Below, in pieces: positions 24,903 to 33,873 of a stretch of 64,000 bases of DNA. The notes under the pieces are model-generated. The model had not been told where the DNA came from, did no database searches, and saw nothing but the letters and a program-made list of their open reading frames with translations. Source of the stretch: Acidobacteriota bacterium (GTDB lineage Bacteria; Acidobacteriota; Vicinamibacteria; Fen-336); NCBI GenBank assembly GCA_022340585.1, contig JAJDNS010000044.1, positions 1 through 64,000 on the forward strand, read 5' to 3'. Every line of letters begins with the position of its first letter. Positions within the stretch are counted from its first letter, which is position 1. The position numbers were made by a program, and so were the translations under genes.

Positions 24903-27170
24903 ATGCCTGGCACCGAGTCCGTCGCCGTCCCCTCCGGGGAACGGCGCGCCACGAGCGAGACTCCACGGGTGATCTTTGCCGGGCTCCTGTTTCTGGTGAG
25001 TGGGGTGGCCGCGCTCGTCTACCAGGTCACCTGGCAGCGGCTGCTGGCCCTGCACAGCGGCGTGGGCCTCTACTCGGTGGCGATGATCGTCGCCGCGTTC
25101 ATGGCTGGCCTCGGCATCGGAAGCCTCGTCGGAGGCTGCCTCAGCGCCCGGGTGGGCCCGGCGGCCGCGCTGCGAGCCTTCGCGCTCCTCGAGCTGCTCA
25201 TCGGCGCCTTCGGGGCCGCGAGCTCCTGGATCTACTACGACTGGCTCTACCCCTGGGCCGTTCACCTGCCGAGCCCCTCGTGGTCGGCGGGGCTGCTGCA
25301 CTTCGCCGCCCTCCTCCCTCCCACGGTCCTGATGGGGATGTCGCTGCCGTTCCTGGTCCGGGCCGTGGTGACCGATGTGGAGGGAGCCGGGCGCCGCATC
25401 GGCTGGCTCTACGGCGTCAACGTCCTCGGTGCGGCGGCCGGGGCCCTCGCCACGCCCTGGGTCCTCCTGCCCCGGGGGGGGATCCTCGGTGGCGTCCTCG
25501 TCGCGGCCGCCGCCAACGGGCTCGTCGGGCTCGGCGCCCTGGTCCTGGGATCGCTGCCGGCGGTGCCGTCGCGGGGGGACGCCGCGCCCGCTGCGGCGCC
25601 CGCGGCGACGGGAAGGGAGCCTCCGGGGGCCCGGCCCTTCGCCCTGTGGGTCGGCCTCTACGCCCTGTCCGGCTTCGTGGCCCTCTCTCTCGAGGTCGTG
25701 TGGTTTCGGCTGCTGGACGTGGCGGTGAAGTCGACTGCCTTCACCTTCGGGACGGTCCTCTCCGTCTACCTCCTCGGCTCCGCGCTGGGCAGCCTCGCCG
25801 GCGCCCCCCTCGTGGCGCGCCTCCGGCACCCCCTGCGGGTCTTTCTGGTCACCCAGTGCGCTCTCGTGGGCCTGTCCGCGGCGGCGGTGATCGCCCTCGT
25901 GGCGCTTCCCGCGCACTGGCCGCTGGTCGACTGGTACCTGGAGTACTGGGCCTCCTACGACTTCTTCAAGTTCGGCCACGTGTCTGACTCGACCCACGTG
26001 ATCCGTCTGTACGTCGTCCTTCCCTTCGCGCTGCTCTTCCTCCCCACCGTGCTGATGGGGTTCTCGTTCCCGGTGCTGCAGCGCGCGGTCCAGGACAACC
26101 CGGCGACGAGCGGCCGCCGGGTGGGGACGCTCCAGGCCGCGAACATCGCCGGCTGCACGGCGGGGAGCCTGCTCGTGGGCCTGGTCACCCTGGCCCTTCT
26201 CGGGACCCCCGGCACCCTCCGGCTGCTGCTCGCCTGCGGGGTCGCGTTCGCGCTGGTGGGCCTGCGCTACTACGGCGTCTCCTTCGTGGTGCCGGCGACG
26301 GTGCTCGCCCTGCTGGCGGCGTGCGTCCCCGGCCCGGATCGGCTCTGGATGAGGCTTCACGGGATGACGAGGGAGGTGCCGGTCGCCATCTTCGACGAGG
26401 ACGGCACAGCAGTGGTGGCGCTCACGCCGGAACAGGGGGACTGGCGGCTCTCGATCAACGGGAGGGGCAACAGCTGGCTGCCCTACGGCAGCGGCCACAC
26501 CCTTCTGGGAGCGCTCCCGGCCTCGGTCCATCCCGCTCCCCGGCGGGTGGCGGTGGTGGGCCTGGGGTCGGGGGACACCGCGTCGGCGGCGTCGTACCGG
26601 TCCGAGACCCTGTCGACCACGGTGTTCGAGATCGCCCGCCCTCAACCGCGAGCCCTCTGGCGACTGGTCGGCTTCGTCGACATCCCCGACCTGAGGCGCC
26701 TGCTCGAGGACTCCCGGCTCCGGATCCGCCTCGCGGATGGCCGCAAGGCCCTCGAGGCCGCCACCGACACCTACGACCTCATCGAGACCGACGCGACGTT
26801 TCCGGAGACCGCGGGCAGCGGGAACCTCTACTCACTCGAGTTCTTCCGGGCCGCGGGCCGGCGGCTGGAACCGGGAGGGGTCATGTGCACGTGGTCGCCC
26901 ACGCCGCGAGTGTACCGGACGTTCCGGACCGCCTTCCCCCACGTCCTCGAGGGCGAGGAGCGGGGGGTCCTCATCGGAAGCCTCGATCCCATCTCCTTCG
27001 AGCCCGAGGTCTGGCGGGCGCGGGCCCGGGAAGGGGCGTCTCGCCTCGGGGCCGCCCGCTCGCTGGAGGTGGTCGAGGCCCTCGGTCGCCTCCGGCCGGC
27101 GTCGGGGTCGATCGAGGGGACCCTCAACCGGGACCTCTTTCCCCGCGACGAGCTCGCGGTCGAGCAGTAG
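24903..27170 (+). CDS. Membrane protein fused to a spermidine synthase-like domain
   Basis: 755 residues. Residues about 20-480 hold some twelve membrane spans in two halves that repeat the same opening (FLVSGVAALVYQVTWQRLLA; YALSGFVALSLEVVWFRLLD) and PTVLMGxSxP motif. The C-terminal part (about 500-755) is a Rossmann-type spermidine-synthase-like domain: VAVVGLGSGDTASAASY for the nucleotide loop, YDLIETDATFPETAG at the active-site position and NLYSLEFFRAAGRRLEPGGV. Such fused proteins are common in environmental bacteria. Polyamine synthesis is not shown: aminopropyltransferase specificity residues are poorly kept. Confidence 0.9.
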   Translation: MPGTESVAVPSGERRATSETPRVIFAGLLFLVSGVAALVYQVTWQRLLALHSGVGLYSVAMIVAAFMAGLGIGSLVGGCLSARVGPAAALRAFALLELLIGAFGAASSWIYYDWLYPWAVHLPSPSWSAGLLHFAALLPPTVLMGMSLPFLVRAVVTDVEGAGRRIGWLYGVNVLGAAAGALATPWVLLPRGGILGGVLVAAAANGLVGLGALVLGSLPAVPSRGDAAPAAAPAATGREPPGARPFALWVGLYALSGFVALSLEVVWFRLLDVAVKSTAFTFGTVLSVYLLGSALGSLAGAPLVARLRHPLRVFLVTQCALVGLSAAAVIALVALPAHWPLVDWYLEYWASYDFFKFGHVSDSTHVIRLYVVLPFALLFLPTVLMGFSFPVLQRAVQDNPATSGRRVGTLQAANIAGCTAGSLLVGLVTLALLGTPGTLRLLLACGVAFALVGLRYYGVSFVVPATVLALLAACVPGPDRLWMRLHGMTREVPVAIFDEDGTAVVALTPEQGDWRLSINGRGNSWLPYGSGHTLLGALPASVHPAPRRVAVVGLGSGDTASAASYRSETLSTTVFEIARPQPRALWRLVGFVDIPDLRRLLEDSRLRIRLADGRKALEAATDTYDLIETDATFPETAGSGNLYSLEFFRAAGRRLEPGGVMCTWSPTPRVYRTFRTAFPHVLEGEERGVLIGSLDPISFEPEVWRARAREGASRLGAARSLEVVEALGRLRPASGSIEGTLNRDLFPRDELAVEQ

Positions 27171-27426
27171 GCGGTCCGCCGGTCTCAGCTCACGAGTCCG
27201 CGGGCGGCGACCGGGAGTGAAACGGTCGCGGGCGAAACAATACAGTTCCGGCAGAGCCGGTAGATCGCCCAGGACGACCGAACGAGCCCGTCCTGCCCCA
27301 GGATGAATGGATCATCGGGTGCATTTACGGGACTCGGGTGTTGCAGGCATGGTGGGCCACACTGCCCGGACCGCGTGACGCCCGGGCCGGCGCACTGATC
27401 GAGCACGAGCGGGGAGGCGACGAGCA
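27171..27426 (+). promoter_or_regulatory. Upstream region of the hydrogenase operon
   Basis: 256 bp. Contains GCGACC/GGTCGC (about 27208-27230) as a 6-bp inverted repeat around a GGGAGTGAAAC loop, a CCGGC-AGA-GCCGG hairpin (about 27247-27260) and the SD GGGGAGG 8-9 nt before ATG 27427. I see no convincing sigma70 or sigma54 promoter. Confidence 0.4.
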
Positions 27427-28569
27427 ATGGACGACCTCCGGTCTTTCGCGAGTCCCGACACGGCTGAGGGCGGTCTGGACCGCCGCAGCTTCGTCAAGGT
27501 GATCACCATGGCCGCCGCCGCGGTCGGCCTCAACGCGAGCGCCGCGGCCCGGGTCGCGGAGGCGGCCGCCGCCGGGGTCAAGCCTTCGGTGATCTGGCTG
27601 CACTTCCAGGAGTGCACGGGGTGCACGGAGTCGCTCCTCCGCACCTCGCACCCGGACATCGCCAAGCTGATCCTGGACCTCGTCTCCCTGGACTACCACG
27701 AGACGCTGATGGCGGCGTCGGGGAACCAGGCCGAGGACGCGCTCCACGCGGCCATGAAGGCCAACGAAGGGAAGTACATCTGCGTGGTCGAGGGCGCGAT
27801 CCCCACCAGGGACGACGGGATCTACTGCATGATTGGCGGCAAGACCGCGCTCCAGCTGGTCGAGGAGGTCGCGGACAAGGCGGCGGCGGTCATCGCCATC
27901 GGCTCGTGCGCGTCCTGGGGCGGCATCCCCTCGGCCGACCCGAACCCCACCGGGGCCACCGGGGCCCCCACGGTCCTCAAGGACAAGGCGGTGGTGACCC
28001 TGCCGGGCTGTCCCGCCAACCCGTACATCTTCCTGGGCACCGCGCTGCAGTTCGTGGCCCTGGGTACGCTCCCGGCGCTGGACGACAAGGGGCGCCCGAT
28101 GTTCGCCTACGGTCGCACCATCCACGAGCACTGCCCGCGGCGGGCGCACTTCGACGCCGGTCGCTTCGTGCAGCAGTTCGGGGACGAGGGACACCGTCAG
28201 GGCTGGTGCCTCTACAAGACGGGCTGCAAGGGGCCGGCGACCCACGCGAGCTGCTCGACGCTGCAGTTCGGGGAGACGGTGGACGCCTGGCCCATCGGGC
28301 TCGGCCATCCCTGCTTCGGGTGCACCGAGCAGAAGGTGGCCTTCCGGGTGCCGCTCCACGACACCGTGGAGATCGACCGTCCGACTCCGCCCGACACCTA
28401 CCCGCCCATCGAGGCGTCGCAGGGCAAGGTGGGCGCCGTCGCCACCGGGCTCACCGGCCTCGTGGTGGGCGGGGCGCTGGGCGCCGGGTACAGGTTCGCG
28501 AAGAAGCTGAGCGCGGAGAACGAAGGCGATCCGCCGCCCCCCCCCGACGACAAGGAGGTGACGTCGTGA
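27427..28569 (+). CDS. hybO: [NiFe]-hydrogenase small subunit, Hyb type (group 1c)
   Basis: 380 residues. Tat signal DRRSFVKVITMAAAA. Iron-sulfur ligands: proximal cluster QECTGCTESLLR (C63, C66), GSCASWGG and PGCPANP; medial and distal clusters from IHEHCPRR, CLYKTGCKGP, CSTLQFGE and HPCFGCTE. The proximal motif is CTGC, as in E. coli HybO, not the CTCC of oxygen-tolerant membrane hydrogenases, so a standard [4Fe-4S] proximal cluster is expected. A C-terminal span (GLTGLVVGGALGAG) anchors it with a periplasmic catalytic face. Its stop overlaps the GTG start of the next gene. Confidence 0.95.
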   Translation: MDDLRSFASPDTAEGGLDRRSFVKVITMAAAAVGLNASAAARVAEAAAAGVKPSVIWLHFQECTGCTESLLRTSHPDIAKLILDLVSLDYHETLMAASGNQAEDALHAAMKANEGKYICVVEGAIPTRDDGIYCMIGGKTALQLVEEVADKAAAVIAIGSCASWGGIPSADPNPTGATGAPTVLKDKAVVTLPGCPANPYIFLGTALQFVALGTLPALDDKGRPMFAYGRTIHEHCPRRAHFDAGRFVQQFGDEGHRQGWCLYKTGCKGPATHASCSTLQFGETVDAWPIGLGHPCFGCTEQKVAFRVPLHDTVEIDRPTPPDTYPPIEASQGKVGAVATGLTGLVVGGALGAGYRFAKKLSAENEGDPPPPPDDKEVTS

Positions 28570-29513
28570 ATCCCGGCCGGCGGCGCGCCCTGCGCGTGCT
28601 CGCCGGGACGGGGGCGGCCACCGCGGCCGCGGCCTCGCCGGTTGCGGCAAGCCGCGCCTCCGGAGTGGTTCCTCCCGAAGCGGTGGGCATGCTCTACGAC
28701 ACCACGCGATGCATCGGCTGCAAGGCCTGCGTCTCGGCCTGCCTGAGGGCCAACGACCTGGAGCCCGACCGCAGCCCGGACGGCCTGTACCAGGCCCCTC
28801 TGGGCCTGAACTCCAGGACCAAGAACGTCATCAAGCTCTACAAGGACGAGCAGCAGACCTCCTACGTGAAGATGCAGTGCATGCACTGCGTGGACCCGGC
28901 GTGCGCCAGCGCGTGCATGCTGGGCTCGCTCCACAAGGACGAGACCACCGGCATCGTCAGCTACGACCCCAGCTACTGCGTCGGGTGCCGCTATTGCCAG
29001 ATGGCCTGCCCGTTCGAGGTGACGAAGTTCGAGTTCGACAAGGCGGTCCCGAAGATCGTGAAGTGCGAGCTGTGCCGGCACCGGGTGCAGGACGCCACCT
29101 TCACGCAGACCGACAGCGGCTTCAGCCGCTACCCCCGGGGCCACGGCCCCGCGTGCTGCGAGGTCTGTCCTCGAGAGGCCGTCATCTACGGCAAGCGCAG
29201 CGAGCTGTTGGCCGAGGCGAAGAGGCGTCTCGACGCGAATCCCGACGCCTACGTGCCGAAGGTCTACGGCGAGACCGAGGCCGGCGGCACCCAGGTGCTG
29301 TACCTGTCCCACGTGGACTTCGAGAAGCTGGGCCTTCCCGACTACGGCGACCAGGGCATTCCCCACGTGGCCTACGCGGTCCAGGAGGGGATCTACAAGG
29401 GCTTCATCGCCCCCGTGGCCCTCTACACCGCGCTGGGCCTCGTGATGCTGCGCAACCGGAAGAAGGAGGACGGCCCCGATGCGGCCGATTCAGGGAAGGG
29501 GGTGGCGCCGTGA
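28566..29513 (+). CDS. hybA: Hydrogenase ferredoxin-like subunit HybA
   Basis: 315 residues from GTG 28566, overlapping the hybO stop (GTGA). Tat-like leader NPGRRRALRVLAGTGAAT. Four ferredoxin-type Cys groups: CIGCKACVSAC; CMHCVDPACASAC; CVGCRYCQMAC; and CELCRH plus CCEVCP, giving up to four [4Fe-4S] clusters. A C-terminal span (GFIAPVALYTALGLVML) anchors it. It would relay electrons from the small subunit to HybB. Confidence 0.93.
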   Translation: MNPGRRRALRVLAGTGAATAAAASPVAASRASGVVPPEAVGMLYDTTRCIGCKACVSACLRANDLEPDRSPDGLYQAPLGLNSRTKNVIKLYKDEQQTSYVKMQCMHCVDPACASACMLGSLHKDETTGIVSYDPSYCVGCRYCQMACPFEVTKFEFDKAVPKIVKCELCRHRVQDATFTQTDSGFSRYPRGHGPACCEVCPREAVIYGKRSELLAEAKRRLDANPDAYVPKVYGETEAGGTQVLYLSHVDFEKLGLPDYGDQGIPHVAYAVQEGIYKGFIAPVALYTALGLVMLRNRKKEDGPDAADSGKGVAP

Positions 29514-30694
29514 GCCACGACACCGTCCACTCCCCGGTGGGAGGGTCGCTCTGGACCCGTCCCGTCCGCATCCTCCTGGTCTTCGTGGCCCTCGGCGCCA
29601 TCATGACCGTGTGGCGCTTTGCCGCCGGTCTCGGCGCGGTGAGCAACCTCAACGACGGCTACCCCTGGGGTGTCTGGATCGCCTTCGACGTGGTGACCGG
29701 CACCGCCCTGGGCTGCGGGGGCTACGCCGTCGCCCTCCTCGTCTACATCCTGAACAAGGGCGAGTACCACCCCCTGGTGCGACCGGCCATCCTGACCAGC
29801 CTCCTCGGCTACGGGCTCGCGGTCCTGGCGGTGACCATCGACCTGGGCCGGCCCTGGTCGCTGTGGAAGGTGCCCGTCTTCTTCTGGCGCTGGACGGGGT
29901 CGCCTCAGCTCGAGGTCGCGCTGTGCGTGGCGGCCTACGTCGCGGTGCTCCTGGTGGAGCTGTCGCCAGCCTTCTTCGAGAAGTGGTCTCAGAGCCCGGA
30001 CACGGGCCTCGGCCGCTTCGCCGAGAAGGGGCTCCGTTTCGTCACGCGCTGGCAGGTCTGGATCATCGCCCTCGGGCTGCTCCTGCCCACGATGCACCAG
30101 TCCTCGCTCGGCACGATGATGCTCCTGACCGGGCCCAAGCTCGACCCCCTGTGGTTCACCCCGTGGCTGCCGTTCCTGTTCCTCGTCAACTGCGTCATCA
30201 TCGGCTACGGGGTCGTGGTCCTCGAAGGCCACCTCGCCTCGAGCGCCTTCGGCCGTCCCCGGGAGACGGAGATGCTCGGGCGCCTGGCGAGGGTCGTCAT
30301 GTGGGTCGCCTGGTTCTTCTTCGCCTTCCGCCTGATCGACGTCGGCCTGCGCGGGCAGCTCGGGCGCGTCTTTGCCGATCTTCGCGGATTCGCGTTCCTG
30401 GTCGAGATGCTGCTGCTGGCCGGCGGGGCGTTGATCTTCACCTCGGAAACCCGCCGCCGCGATCCGGGGCAGCAGTTCCTCGGCGGCATGGTGCTGATCA
30501 CCGCCGGCGTCGTCTACCGGTTCAATGTCTACCTGGTGGGCTTCGCCCCCGGGGACGAGTGGAGCTACTTCCCGGCCGTCCCGGAGCTGCTCATCACCTT
30601 CGGTATCGTGGCCCTCGAGGTCGTCCTCTACGTGGCCGCGGTGACGGTGTTCCCGATCCTGGCCGGCCCCCGGGAGGAGCCGGCCCGCGCCTGA
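29510..30694 (+). CDS. hybB: Hydrogenase integral membrane subunit HybB (NrfD/PsrC family)
   Basis: 394 residues from GTG 29510, overlapping the hybA stop (GTGA). Nine or ten membrane spans, including WGVWIAFDVVTGTALGCGGY and MHQSSLGTMMLLTGPKLDPL, which are hallmarks of HybB. No haem is expected in this family. It passes electrons between the HybA clusters and the quinone pool, and in E. coli Hyd-2 couples this to proton movement. The hybC start is 26 nt after its stop. Confidence 0.93.
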   Translation: MSHDTVHSPVGGSLWTRPVRILLVFVALGAIMTVWRFAAGLGAVSNLNDGYPWGVWIAFDVVTGTALGCGGYAVALLVYILNKGEYHPLVRPAILTSLLGYGLAVLAVTIDLGRPWSLWKVPVFFWRWTGSPQLEVALCVAAYVAVLLVELSPAFFEKWSQSPDTGLGRFAEKGLRFVTRWQVWIIALGLLLPTMHQSSLGTMMLLTGPKLDPLWFTPWLPFLFLVNCVIIGYGVVVLEGHLASSAFGRPRETEMLGRLARVVMWVAWFFFAFRLIDVGLRGQLGRVFADLRGFAFLVEMLLLAGGALIFTSETRRRDPGQQFLGGMVLITAGVVYRFNVYLVGFAPGDEWSYFPAVPELLITFGIVALEVVLYVAAVTVFPILAGPREEPARA

Positions 30695-30719
30695 CGGCGG
30701 CGAGGAGAGGAAGAGAGAC

Positions 30720-32417
30720 ATGACCAGAATCGTCATCGACCCGATCACGCGGATCGAAGGTCACCTGCGCATCGACGTGGAGGTGGACGGAGGCTCGGTA
30801 CGCAACGCCTGGGCATCGGGGCAGATGTGGCGGGGAATCGAGAACATCCTCGTCGGCCGCGACCCGCGAGAGGCCTGGATCTTCACCCAGCGCATCTGCG
30901 GGGTCTGCACCACCGTGCACGCCATCACCTCGGTGCGGGCGGTGGAGAACGCCCTGCAGCTCGAGATCCCGAAGAACGCGCAGTACATCCGGAACCTCAT
31001 CGTGATCGCCCACGCCCTCCACGATCACATCGTGCACTTCTACCACCTCTCGGCCCTCGACTGGGTGGACGTGGTGTCCGCGCTGAAGGCCGACCCAGCC
31101 AAGGCCTCGGCCCTCGCCGAGAGCCTGTCGCCGTGGCCGATGAACGGCACGGTGGCGCTCCAGGCCACCCGGGACAAGCTGAAGTCCTTCGTGGACGCCG
31201 GTCAGCTGGGAATCTTCGCCAACGGCTACTGGGGCCACCCGGCGATGAAGCTGCCCCCGGAGGTGAACCTGCTGGGCGTGCACCACTACCTGCAGGCCCT
31301 CGACTACCAGCGCAAGGCCAACGAGGTGGTGACGACCCTGGGGTCGAAGACGCCGAACATCCAGAACCTCGCGGTGGGCGGGGTGGCCAACGCCATCAAC
31401 CTCGACAACCAGGCCACCCTCAACATGGAGAAGCTGTACCGGGTGAAGAGCCTCCTCGACGAGGTCGTCGGCTTCGTACAGCAGGTCTACGTCCCGGACG
31501 TGTGCGCCATCGGGGCGATGTACCCGGAGTGGCTGGGCCACGGCGCCGGAGTCACCAACTACCTCGCGGTCCCGGATCTCCCGGTGGACACCACCGGGAC
31601 CGAGTGCGACCTGCCCGGCGGGACGATCATGAACGGTGACTTCTCGACGCACAAGGCGATCACCAGCTTCAACGACGACTACTTCCGGGACGGCGTCGAG
31701 GAGTCGATCGCCCACTCGTGGTACGACGGCGACTGGCAGAGGCATCCCTACGAGGAAGAGACCGTCCCGAACCACACCGAGTACGACGAGAAGGGCAAGT
31801 ACTCCTGGGTGAAGGCCCCCCGCTTCCAGGGCCAGCCCATGCAGGTGGGTCCGCTGGCCCAGGTGCTGGTGGGATACGTCGCGGGGCACGAGCCCACCAA
31901 GCGGTGGGCGGACGCGGCCCTGGGGAAGGTCTCGGCGGTGGCCGGGGTGAAGGTGACGCCGGCCATGCTCCACTCCACCCTCGGGCGGCACGCGGCGCGG
32001 GCGGTGCGTACCGCGGTCATCTCCGAGCTGGGGCAGAAGCACTGGCAGCTCCTGGTCGAGAACATCGCCAGCGGCGACACCGACATCTTCAACCCCCCGT
32101 CGTTCCCCAGCGGGGAGGTGCGGGGCTACGGCTTCCACGAGGCTCCGCGGGGCACCCTCTCGCACTGGGCGGTCATCCAGGGCGGGAAGATCAAGAACTA
32201 CCAGGCGGTGGTTCCCACCACGTGGAACGCCAGCCCCCGCGATTCGAAGGACCAGAAGGGCCCCTACGAGGCCTCGCTCGTCGGAAACCCCATCGCCGAC
32301 CCGGAGCGCCCCCTCGAGGTGCTGCGGACCATCCACTCCTTCGACCCCTGCCTGGCCTGCGCCATCCACACCCTGGACCTCGAGGGAAGAGAGGTCGCGC
32401 GGGTGAAGGCGCTATAG
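30720..32417 (+). CDS. hybC: [NiFe]-hydrogenase large subunit HybC
   Basis: 565 residues. Nickel ligands: RICGVCTTVHA (C60, C63) and DPCLACAIH (C544, C547). Maturation cleavage is expected after H550, releasing a 15-residue tail (TLDLEGREVARVKAL). N-terminal ITRIEGHLRIDVEVDG and HDHIVHFYHLSALDWVD are typical of group 1. It holds the Ni-Fe(CN)2CO active site for H2 oxidation or evolution. SD GAGAGGAAGAG lies just upstream. The C-terminal peptide shows that the HybD protease downstream is needed. Confidence 0.96.
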   Translation: MTRIVIDPITRIEGHLRIDVEVDGGSVRNAWASGQMWRGIENILVGRDPREAWIFTQRICGVCTTVHAITSVRAVENALQLEIPKNAQYIRNLIVIAHALHDHIVHFYHLSALDWVDVVSALKADPAKASALAESLSPWPMNGTVALQATRDKLKSFVDAGQLGIFANGYWGHPAMKLPPEVNLLGVHHYLQALDYQRKANEVVTTLGSKTPNIQNLAVGGVANAINLDNQATLNMEKLYRVKSLLDEVVGFVQQVYVPDVCAIGAMYPEWLGHGAGVTNYLAVPDLPVDTTGTECDLPGGTIMNGDFSTHKAITSFNDDYFRDGVEESIAHSWYDGDWQRHPYEEETVPNHTEYDEKGKYSWVKAPRFQGQPMQVGPLAQVLVGYVAGHEPTKRWADAALGKVSAVAGVKVTPAMLHSTLGRHAARAVRTAVISELGQKHWQLLVENIASGDTDIFNPPSFPSGEVRGYGFHEAPRGTLSHWAVIQGGKIKNYQAVVPTTWNASPRDSKDQKGPYEASLVGNPIADPERPLEVLRTIHSFDPCLACAIHTLDLEGREVARVKAL

Positions 32418-32421
32418 AGAG

Positions 32422-32466
32422 GTGCTCGCCGCCTATCTCGCCGAGCACGGCCCCTGTCCGCAATGA
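32422..32466 (+). other. 14-codon mini-ORF overlapping the hybD start
   Basis: GTG 32422 opens a frame VLAAYLAEHGPCPQ that ends with TGA at 32464-32466, overlapping the hybD ATG as ATGA. GAGAG lies directly upstream. In an operon where other junctions are coupled this way, it could carry ribosomes from hybC to hybD; it could equally be chance. Confidence 0.25.
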
Positions 32467-33014
32467 ACGCCCCCCCGATCGGGGTCGTTGGCCTGGGCAA
32501 CGTCCTGATGGGAGACGACGCCTTCGGTCCCTGGGTGATCCAGGTGCTGCTGGCGGAGCACGTCTTTGCCGAGGGGGTGGCGGTGAGCGACCTGGGGACC
32601 CCGGGGCTCGACCTGGTGCCCTGGGTGACGAACGTCGGGGCCCTGATCCTCGTCGACACCGTGCGTGCGGACGCGCCTCCGGGGACCATCCGGCTCTACC
32701 GTCGTGACGAGATCCTGAAGCACCCCCCCCAGGCCCGCCTGACCCCTCACGACCCCGGGCTCAAGGAGGCGCTGCTCACCGCCGAGTTCGCGGGACAGGC
32801 GCCCGCAGAGGTCCTGCTCGTGGGGGCGGTGCCGGAGCGCACGGAGATGGGTGTAGGCTTGAGCCCGGCCGTCCGGGGCGCGGTGGGGCCCGCTGTCGTC
32901 GAGGTGCTCCGTGAGCTCGAGCGCCTGGGTCGGCCCGCCACGCGGCGGGACACGCCCTTGACGCCGCAGACCTGGTGGGAGGAGCCCGGGGCCGAGGAGC
33001 GTCCGGAGAGCTGA
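32463..33014 (+). CDS. hybD: Hydrogenase maturation endopeptidase HybD
   Basis: 183 residues. Family motifs: VVGLGNVLMGDDAFGP with the nickel-sensing Glu position replaced by Asp-Asp (GDD; E. coli HybD has GDE), DLGTPGLDLVPWV, and LTPHDPGLKEAL with the His ligand. It removes the C-terminal tail of the large subunit after nickel insertion. The C-terminal 25 residues are an extra hydrophilic tail. Its stop overlaps the next start (TGATG). Confidence 0.92.
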   Translation: MNAPPIGVVGLGNVLMGDDAFGPWVIQVLLAEHVFAEGVAVSDLGTPGLDLVPWVTNVGALILVDTVRADAPPGTIRLYRRDEILKHPPQARLTPHDPGLKEALLTAEFAGQAPAEVLLVGAVPERTEMGVGLSPAVRGAVGPAVVEVLRELERLGRPATRRDTPLTPQTWWEEPGAEERPES

Positions 33015-33457
33015 TGGCCAGCCGAGAGAGCATGGTGGCGTCGGACCCGCCGGGGCCAGGTGTCGCCCGCGCCGAGCGGGCGCTCGTGGTCCTCATCGCC
33101 GTGCACAGCATCGCGGTCGGCCTGTTCCTGGTCCTCGCTCCCGAATGGGGGGCCCGTTTCGGCGGCTTCGGCCCGGTTCAGCCCCTCTTCTTCGCCCGCC
33201 AGGCCGGGGCCTTTCATTTCGTGGCGGCCACGGCGTACCTGGTCGAGTACTTCCGCTACCGGGGCGTGCTGCTGCTCGTCGTCACGAAGTCGGTGGCCGT
33301 CGTGTTCCTCCTGCTCACGTCCGCCGTCGACTCGGTCCCCTGGGTCGTTCCCCTCTCCGGGGTGGCGGACGGCCTCATGGGCCTCGCCGTCGTCCTTGTC
33401 CGGAGGGTCGAGGGGAGGGATCTCGCCGGTCCCTGCGGGTGGAGGAGCGCGCCATGA
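33014..33457 (+). CDS. Small membrane protein inside the hydrogenase operon
   Basis: 147 residues with four predicted membrane spans (ALVVLIAVHSIAVGLFLVLA; FFARQAGAFHFVAATAYLVE; VLLLVVTKSVAVVFLLLTSA; VVPLSGVADGLMGLAVVLV). No cofactor motif, though two His (HSI, HFV) lie in spans. It resembles general DUF4345-like small membrane proteins; I do not recognise a hydrogenase family. ATG 33014 overlaps the hybD stop and its own stop overlaps the Rieske start (ATGA), so expression is tied to the hydrogenase. Confidence 0.8.
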   Translation: MASRESMVASDPPGPGVARAERALVVLIAVHSIAVGLFLVLAPEWGARFGGFGPVQPLFFARQAGAFHFVAATAYLVEYFRYRGVLLLVVTKSVAVVFLLLTSAVDSVPWVVPLSGVADGLMGLAVVLVRRVEGRDLAGPCGWRSAP

Positions 33458-33873
33458 GCGGAGCCCGATCCGGGGGGGGGCCCTCGTCCCGTGTCCGGCG
33501 GCGCACGCTGGCCGTCCTCGGGGCCGGGCTCGGCGCCCCTCTGGTGAATGCCTGTGCCCCGGCGCCGCCGCCCGACCGCCGGGTTCGCGTTCCGCTCCGG
33601 GAGCTCTCCTCCGGGAAGCGGGTGATCGTGGACTACGACGACACCCCGGTGGAGCTGGTGCGCACTGATGCCGGCATCGTGACCCGGAGCCTGCTGTGCA
33701 CCCACTTCGGGTGCCGGGTGCGCTGGAGCGAGGAGGACGCTCGCTACGTCTGCGCGTGCCACGGAGGCGCCTTCGACGCCGAGGGGCAGCCCGTGGCCGG
33801 GCCTCCGAATCGCCGGCTGGCGCCGGTCCGGTTCGAGCTCGCCGGCGACGAGGTCGTGGTGGGGGAGCCATGA
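33454..33873 (+). CDS. Rieske [2Fe-2S] protein, probable Tat-exported lipoprotein
   Basis: 139 residues. The leader RVRRRTLAVLGAGLGAPLVNAC combines twin arginines with a lipobox-like VNAC, which suggests Tat export and lipid anchoring at about Cys34. The cluster motif is complete: LLCTHFGCRVRW (C-x-H-x-G-C) and VCACHGGAFDAEG (C-x-C-H). The spacing is short, as in QcrA/arsenite-oxidase-type small Rieske subunits. No cytochrome b of a bc complex is adjacent. It begins ATGA-overlapped with the membrane protein and ends ATGA-overlapped with the SDR gene. A periplasmic electron carrier for the hydrogenase is inferred. Confidence 0.88.
   Translation: MSGARSGGGPSSRVRRRTLAVLGAGLGAPLVNACAPAPPPDRRVRVPLRELSSGKRVIVDYDDTPVELVRTDAGIVTRSLLCTHFGCRVRWSEEDARYVCACHGGAFDAEGQPVAGPPNRRLAPVRFELAGDEVVVGEP

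Noticed and set aside
27310-27360. Sigma54-like promoter before the hydrogenase operon (GG ... TTGCA)
   Set aside because: The GG to GC distance is 11 or 12, not 10, and the TGGC half is missing.
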